Shown here in pieces: positions 58,150 to 64,000 of a stretch of 64,000 nt of DNA. Position 1 is the stretch's first letter; each line of letters opens with the position of its first letter. Position numbers and translations under genes: made by a program. The DNA comes from Coenobita brevimanus (Eukaryota > Arthropoda > Malacostraca > Decapoda > Coenobitidae): contig CM064713.1 in NCBI GenBank assembly GCA_032717465.1, forward strand, positions 8,408,339 through 8,472,338. The letters run 5' to 3'. Below the pieces are notes generated by a model. That model saw only the letters and a list, made by a program, of their open reading frames with translations, searched no databases and was not told the DNA's origin.

Positions 58150-59371
58150 CTTGTGCACAGTTCCCAGCATGCACTATCTTTGCACAGGATGAACTGGTGG
58201 TGTCTCTAGTGCCATCTCTAAGGTCATTTGCAAATAACGAGAAAGAAGACTTCATGCTTGTTCCTCTCACAATCCCAGCCTGTAGGATACGTACTGTCCA
58301 CTATCATCTATGTTCAGTAGCAGTGCTTAACCCGCCCCATCCCGACCACTCTTCCACCACTGACTCCCCCCAGTCCCGACAATTTTTGGAAAACAAATTT
58401 TTTGGCTCACACCTTAGCTTTTGGTGAGAAACATCGAAAAATCATAGAGAAATCGCTCACCTGAGGTTTAAAATACTCGATACAGGTAGCAGTACCTCCT
58501 CACCTTACTGTGTTTTCTATCAGGCTGGCTCCAAAGAAAACGAGTTCTATGGGAGTGTAACCAATTCACACCACTCATTAACAGTATTTATTTATTTATT
58601 TGGTACGAATTTCTATGTAGTACGAGAGAATGTTGGTTTTCACAGAGTAATATAGGCAATATAAGCATTGTTTCACTCATGAAACACATCAACATACCTG
58701 ACCTTTTTTGGCGACATTACCTGATCGTCATTTCTGACTGTTTCTTCCTCTAATGCTATATAAAGTTTGTCCTCCACATTGTCATCGATTGGGGAATCAC
58801 TCTGGCCCTGCATTTCGTACCGTGGCATGACATGGCTTTACTGGCCAGGTCACTGGTAACAGGTGAATTGCTGAGACAATGGCATGCAGGGGGGGGGGAG
58901 GTCATGCTGGGTAAGGCAATGTCCCTGCCTGGCATCTTGTAGAGGAAGGTGTCCCATGTATACGTACCAAAAATCACTCGCAAAAATCGAAAATTGTCCA
59001 AATTAGGGACCTTGCAATTGATTCGTGTTTATGTACGTCAACGGGATTGGCAGTGACAAAACGTGTGGACATTAATTTACATTGACGGGACGCCGCGGGT
59101 TAAGCAGTGCCCAGAAGTTTCAGTAGGCATAGACCCGAGAAAGACGTTCTGTGCAGATTCAGGTGCCTTTATTTTCAGAGAGGGCACTCTCTGCTTAGCA
59201 GAGAGTCTACTAGTAGAGTGTACTATCACCCGTGAAATAACAGCGGAAGCAGACTTGGTAAGTGATCCATCAGCATACAGCCTTTGGGGAATAGCAGCAT
59301 CTCCAGCATTTCTCCACACACAGATTCACTCTCACTTGCACAGAGAGGTGGCCAGTGATGTTCAGTGACAT
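58150..59371 (+). pseudogene. DIRS-like tyrosine recombinase, split by MITE G
   Basis: The plus frame before the MITE reads LRSFANNEKEDFMLVPLTIP and ends HLCSVAVL at TTAA 58327. After the MITE (59100) it continues KQCPEVSVGIDP, SGAFIFREG and PSAYSLWGIAASPAFLHTQ. DIRS-type recombinases have NE...F..V.IP, then LCPVRAL, then a HD(L/V)RG.A.S.AFLH motif. Here the catalytic His and Arg of that motif read Tyr and Trp (AYSLWGIA), so it is dead. It aligns with the RT remains 3 kb upstream as one broken element. Confidence 0.6.
58327..59103 (-). mobile_element. TTAA MITE family 1, copy G (in the recombinase)
   Basis: 777 bp between TTAA 58327-58330 and 59100-59103, in the orientation of copies A-C, with the left end TTAACCCGCCCCATCCCGAC. 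The flanking host bases GCAGTGC occur on both sides of the TTAA, but only as a chance local repeat. The flanking frame is continuous across it. Confidence 0.8.
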
Positions 59372-61029
59372 CCTTCAGCATAACATATAAATCACACCCT
59401 TGGGGATGCCCCATGCTTAAAAATGAGCGTCTTCTCAATCAATAACCAAAAAATATAACACTGCTCTCCCTGCCCTCACGCAAGTGACACTCACGCTTTC
59501 TCTCGTTGTCACGCTACTCCATACCAGTTAGGAGCCTCCTGCACAATGTGAGAAGGGCAGCAGGCATCCAGTGATCACAACAAGTAGTGCGGTGCACCTC
59601 CCTCATGCTCTCTATCACAAGATTTATTCTTTGATTTGTTTGTGATCTTGACAAAGAAAAATGAATTAAATCAGTGCAAGCGAATGACAGTGAGAAAATA
59701 AAAATAAAATATGGGTGATACAATGTGAAAAGTGAAAATTAATGTCTGGCAACTGGATGTCTCTTGTGTCCTATGCCATCTGTCAATGTAATCACATGGC
59801 CCTAAGAACCAATTACCATGCACATACTGTACCTTGTATCAAACCAGGTATTGAAAAACTTACCTTTTACACACGCTGTCCACATAAAAACAAAAGGGAA
59901 ACGATGAAAATAATACAGTGAATGTGTCAGATGAAATGTTCAGTGCTATACCTAGCCTGTGAGCCACAGAACGTGATCCTCAGTGTATATGTTCCTGTCA
60001 AGCAATAAACTTACAAAAAAGAAACTGTGTCGTTTTATTACCCCTTTCTATTTTTGTGGTATGGGGCTAACTAAATGCAAACTCCCCAACCTTGTTTTAA
60101 CACCAGCTTTGAAGATGAATGTGAAAAGGCTCTTTATGTCAGCAGTGAGGGAGGTGTTCGCGTTATTATGATTACCCACCCCATTTCACATCCTCCCCAA
60201 AGATTATCTGGTGTCATCAGAATGACCTGTCTTGTGAACACCTGCGATGAGCAAGCAAAGGGCAGAGATGGGGTAATGGGGTAAGAATATGGAGGAGATT
60301 GTACACGTGTTTGCCGGTTTTGTCGATCTTTCGGCAAACATTCTCCTTGGCATAAATTGGGATTTTGTCTTCAGCTTCAAAGCCAGTATTTATATAGGTG
60401 ACAGTAGTTAGAAGTAGAGTCAATTATTATTATAGAAATGCATTACATGGATATAAACCTTTACTTAAGATACAATAGCTGTACCCTAATATACATTTGG
60501 GGGCCCTTTGAAATGTTTCTTATTACATTTCCAATGAGATATATATATATTTTTACAAACTATATGGTAAGTGGGCGCGGCCACCATCCATTTCCTCCAT
60601 GTAATGCATCCTTTTGGTGACTCCACCCAAGTGACAAGCCAATGGTTTCTTCTAATCTAGGGAAACACATACTACGACGGATGGTAACCATTTAACCAGA
60701 TCGATGCTTACTGTTCTGTTGGATTCAGATGCCTTAATTTGACAAGAACCATAAGGGTTTCAGTCTGAGGATTGTTTCGGGTCATTACTAAAACGATGGC
60801 ACTTGGGCTTACAGGGGTTTGTCATCCTTGCCATAAACATCCCAGTTTTGTTTTCCTGGTTATCATCTCCTTAATTAACAAGGCAGCACCTGTTGTTATA
60901 TCAAATCTGAATATGCAGTTGACACTGTTTTAAACTTCACGTCAACGAATTCTGTTTACTCACTGTATAATCTAAATTATCTAAATATTACTAAATAGCC
61001 TATATATGTGTAGTTTATCGCTCCCCCGA
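59372..61029. other. No gene recognised
   Basis: Possibly the 3' end of the DIRS-like element at first, then unique AT-rich DNA. Open frames of 60-69 codons have no signatures. An AATAAA at about 60006 has no gene attached. Confidence 0.45.
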
Positions 61030-61830
61030 TGCTTCTTCAGAACCCAGTGTAGTTGACTCCACATCTACACAGTTGAGTAACTTTAACCTTGCCCTCAGCA
61101 CCGAAATTACCATTTTGGGTGATTTTAACTTACTGTTAATGTTCAATGGTTATTGCATTCAGCCAGGCCTGGCCATTCTGGTGTAGATTGCATGCTGTTT
61201 GCAGAATCGTTTAATGTCATGCAGTTGGTTAAGCAACCAACCTAAATACCAAAGAATCCTGACCATAATGCACATCTCTTGGATCTATTCCTGATAAATA
61301 ATACAGATCAATGCAGGATAGAAGAACTGTCACCAATTGGATCCTCTGACCACAATCTCAGAGCCTCATTAGTCAGTCCCCCCAAACCTACCCGTTCTGA
61401 ACCTGTCAGAATGGCCGCATGGCACTTTGATAGGGCAAACTAGGATGGATTTAGAAATTATATTGCTGACATTCCGTGGCAATCTTTCTTCTTTAGTGAT
61501 GTCTATTCTACCCAGTCCCAAAGCAATGACTTAGTACTAGCTGGTATAAATTTATTCATACCCAGTCAACAGTTCACTAAAATATCGAACTCTTCAAAAT
61601 GGTTTGATAGCAACTGTGCCAGAGCAGCGGCCAAGAAATCATTAGCTATAACTCTTACTTAAAATAAAAAATATTTGAATCATTCTGTCAGTTTAAAATT
61701 GCTAGAAACCATGCAAAAGCAGTAATAAATCTCGGTAGATGAAACTTTCTTCAAAATTAAGCATCATAACTACTTAACAACCCTAATGACAATAGGATAT
61801 TCTGGTCGACTCTCAATTCTTTCAATAACA
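61030..61830 (+). pseudogene. Jockey/CR1-type LINE endonuclease fragment
   Basis: AP-endonuclease motifs appear in order: ILGDFN (61112-61129), LDLFLINNTDQ (near 61278), SPIGSSDHNL (catalytic SDH near 61345-61356), then AAWHFDRAN, WFDSNCARAAAKKS (near 61600) and FWSTLNSF (near 61800). These match the endonuclease and the linker to RT in Jockey- or CR1-like proteins. The protein moves between frames with several stops, and no RT follows, so it is a short relic. Confidence 0.7.
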
Positions 61831-62233
61831 ACATTAACATGTGAAACATGGTGTGCCCACAAAGAAATGCAAAACAGTTTTGATTGAGCCACTGGAACTG
61901 CACGTAGACTTTAAGTGAAGAGGCATGGCCTTCAACGTTAATTGTCCTGTTAGAAATATGCATTGTTTTTAGAATAAAAGAATGGAATTTTGGATGTATC
62001 TGCTTACAGGCTCAATTAGGTATCAGACACCATAAGATTTAGGCTTGGGGAGGAAGCACAACCTTAATCCTTGACCCCCCGTCCCCCCTCCCGAAAAATG
62101 AGTAGTAGTTTTCAAGGTTCAGGAATGAAATCTCGCCTTAAATGTCGGGACTGAGTATCGCAACCCCAGGATTGTACAGTTCTTGGACTGAAAGGGATAA
62201 GATGAATGGACGGAATTAAATCTTTTGTGTGCA
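61831..62233. other. No gene recognised
   Basis: AT-rich DNA with one short C-rich patch near 62080. Nothing else can be supported. Confidence 0.45.
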
Positions 62234-62830
62234 TTAACCCCTACATGCCGGCTAACGTGTGTAGGTGTCACGATTCAGGGCGTGGAGCACCGCCAGCTGA
62301 CGAGATATGCCCCAAGCACCTTCCCGCCACCCTCTGAACTCGCTACTATTTTCTTTGACAACCTTAGGGGAGGTAGGTACACAAGGTACCCCAGTGATGC
62401 ACGGCTCAGTCTGTGCACGGCACTGGTAAAGTGTAGAGTGATGTCTTCCTTATCCTCCTCGTCCAATTCCGTCCTGTGCTGGGCCAATTGCACCATCGAC
62501 CCCCATGAATGTTCTGCCCTTAACGTCGGAGAAAGGGCTCAGTGACTGATCAGGTGTGTGGGAAATTGCAAATAGTAAATATATGCACAAGTGTGATTTT
62601 TTATACAAAAGTGAAATGTAAACTATAATAAGTTATACCTTGTAAGTGTTATGAATTAAGTGTTTTATAATAAGTTTTACAAGTGCATTGCAATAAGTGT
62701 TACTGTTTATGGTTATTTGTGAAACAGTGATTGGAAATACCTTGAGTAACCCTATCTAGTACAATGAAAATATAATGGTGAATATGTGAGTATTAGCATA
62801 TTTGCGATGTGAAGTACAAATAATATAACT
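62234..62830 (+). mobile_element. Possible third piggyBac family 2 derivative (copy Z)
   Basis: TTAACCCCTACATGCCGG at 62234 resembles the family 2 end. A plus-strand ATG near 62441 opens MSSLSSSSNSV, like the MSNSSSSESV start of the long copy. AGAAAGGGCTCAGTGACTG (near 62530) matches copy X (GTAAAGGGCTAAGTGACTG). The right end was not found. The DNA 62831-63479 shows no gene. Confidence 0.3.
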
Positions 62831-63479
62831 TGGGTATAACATTAGCAATACTTTCACGATGTCCTCGATTAGTACAAATTAGTCACAATTTCTGCATAAG
62901 CAATTACCTCATACTCAGCCATACTGTGTGAAGCAGCCAGAGCATTTACTCGTAATCGTGATGTCAAGTGCAAATATAAGTGCCGTAGTAAAGGGAAATT
63001 ATTATAATAGATGCAAGAAGTGAGTACAGAAAATATAGAACTATTCTTTTCCCACACATCTATGAGGCATAGCAGCGCTATGAAATAGGTGGAAAACCCC
63101 ATGGGGACCCACATGGAAAGGGTGATGACTGTTGCCGCAAGCCTGGACTTCACTGAATTCCATAGCTGGCCACCAAATATATGTTCCCGACGTTAGTCTC
63201 TGCTGCCACAGTGCCGCCGAGATTGGTGGTGATGAGCCCGTGAATCTGGAGCAGGTAGCATGAATGGGAATCAGAAAAAAATAAAATAAAATGGAGCAGG
63301 TATGTTTCTCCCTCTTTATTATGCCACAGAAAAGTACAGCTGCGAGAAGAGAGAACAACGGAATAGAGCTTCTACTTCTGGAGATAGCTAGAGTGTATCT
63401 GACTGGCCTCACTGCCCAGCCCTGGAATCCAGGACAAATCAGCAAATTAAGAGATGTCACATCTTTCACACGCATGGAG

Positions 63480-63640
63480 ATATGTACAGTTGGAGAAATT
63501 TCCGCGCGGGACACTGTGTAAGAGACAGCAGCATCGACAGTTAGAAATGATCTAGTAACAGTGCTGGTGGTGAAGCAGGGGGTGGGAGTTGCGGGGAAGG
63601 TGAGTGATGGGGTAGGTGTGTGTTAGGGAGAGGTTATGTA
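63480..63640 (-). repeat. Dispersed repeat, inverted partner of 48790-49057
   Basis: The complement of about 63486-63516 reads GTGTCCCGCGCGGAAATTTC and TCCAACTGTAC, matching the 49-kb copy. Similarity continues patchily to 63640, where the 365-bp duplicated segment begins. Confidence 0.45.
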
Positions 63641-64000
63641 GCCATTAACTGTGCCAACAAACTCTGCGTGGTTAACGATTCCAATGCGATTTTTCTATTA
63701 ATAACAAAAGGTAGTGGCAACAAGCTACAAATGATGGTTCGGTATCTGATGGAAAAAGTTCAGTACCTAAGCAAACAGGTATCGCCAATACATAACCTTT
63801 TCCTTCGCCTCCGTCATTCCGTCCCCTCATATCAAAAATCTTTCCATTGTTGACAGAGAATTTACAAATATTTAAAACTGGTTTCAGCTGCTTCTCATTC
63901 AAGTTGCTTAACAAAGATACTGTAACTTTCATTGCAATTTGTACTGAATACGGAATCTAACATCCTCTAATAGTCCATTTTATATAAGTCAACAACTGTT
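63636..64000 (-). repeat. 365-bp duplicated segment, copy 2 (cut by window end)
   Basis: About 98% identical by eye to 33285-33649, with no length change. It carries the same 86-codon minus-strand ORF (63932-63672, MKVTVSLLSNLN...). The left boundary is sharp at ATGTAGC in both copies. The right boundary lies beyond the window. Confidence 0.6.

Noticed and set aside
59077..59319. Minus-strand ORF with YADGSL, resembling a LINE RNase H start
   Set aside because: The plus-strand frame over the same bases continues the recombinase across MITE G and matches several ordered motifs, which the minus-strand reading does not.
1..64000. Operons, CRISPR arrays, ribosome-binding sites, prophage
   Set aside because: The content is eukaryotic: splice-like signals, poly(A) tails, LTR and non-LTR retroelements. 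No regularly spaced direct repeats with unique spacers were seen; the phased motif arrays belong to transposons.
1..64000. Endogenous large DNA virus sequence, as found in some decapod genomes
   Set aside because: I looked for virus-like coding blocks outside the retroelements and saw none I could support. The unrecognised 86-codon ORF gives no evidence for it.

Overview
This is eukaryotic DNA made almost entirely of transposable elements and simple repeats. The element mix (Gypsy, RTE-like and Jockey-like LINEs, a DIRS-like tyrosine-recombinase element, piggyBac and TTAA-type MITEs, tRNA- and 5S-derived SINEs) and the abundant TATC, GT, ATT, AT and GA microsatellites suggest an arthropod, most likely a decapod crustacean. 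That is an inference from repeat style, because no complete host gene is present to place the organism. There are no operons, CRISPR arrays or prokaryotic features.

Layout. 1-3.9 kb: AT-rich and C/T-rich DNA with microsatellites and a 26-bp minisatellite. 3.9-9.9 kb: a degenerate short-word satellite (TGAC/TGGA/CTGAA words) split by a tRNA-derived SINE, an RTE-like LINE and two abutting TTAA MITEs. 10.8-16.9 kb: a full-length Gypsy element (Gypsy-1) with 400-bp LTRs and a 5-bp target duplication. 17.1-21 kb: a decayed ORF, a dispersed repeat (family R), a MITE and a minus-strand Jockey-like LINE fragment. 21.7-23.5 kb: a minus-strand LINE. 23.8-33.1 kb: two exons of a minus-strand gene resembling the Harbinger-associated MYB/SANT-like proteins. 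Each exon is split by a copy of the same TTAA MITE, and the intron between them holds a 5S-rRNA-derived SINE and a minus-strand Gypsy (Gypsy-3) that itself carries a piggyBac derivative. 33.3-36.6 kb: a duplicated 365-bp segment, a tRNA-like SINE, a LINE tail and a TTTGGTAATG-rich element. 36.7-40.4 kb: a long piggyBac with a broken transposase. 40.5-46.7 kb: a young Gypsy (Gypsy-2) with the unusual order gag-protease-integrase-RT-RNase H. 46.8-49 kb: a second family R copy and dispersed repeats. 51.9-59.4 kb: a decayed DIRS-like element whose RT/RNase H and recombinase parts are separated by a piggyBac derivative, a MITE and an element with CCTCC termini, with a further MITE inside the recombinase. 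61-64 kb: a LINE endonuclease fragment, a possible third piggyBac derivative and the second copy of the 365-bp segment.

How the parts relate. The 36.7-kb piggyBac shares termini, subterminal repeats and the transposase start region with the shorter copies at 26.2 and 54.9 kb, which look like internal-deletion derivatives of its family. The 5S-SINE at 25 kb shares its 3' tail with the LINE at 21.7 kb, as expected if that LINE type mobilises it. Every coding region recognised here is interrupted, so nothing in the window looks able to make a full-length protein. Gypsy-2, with near-identical LTRs and only three stop codons in about 1,500 codons, is the youngest large element.
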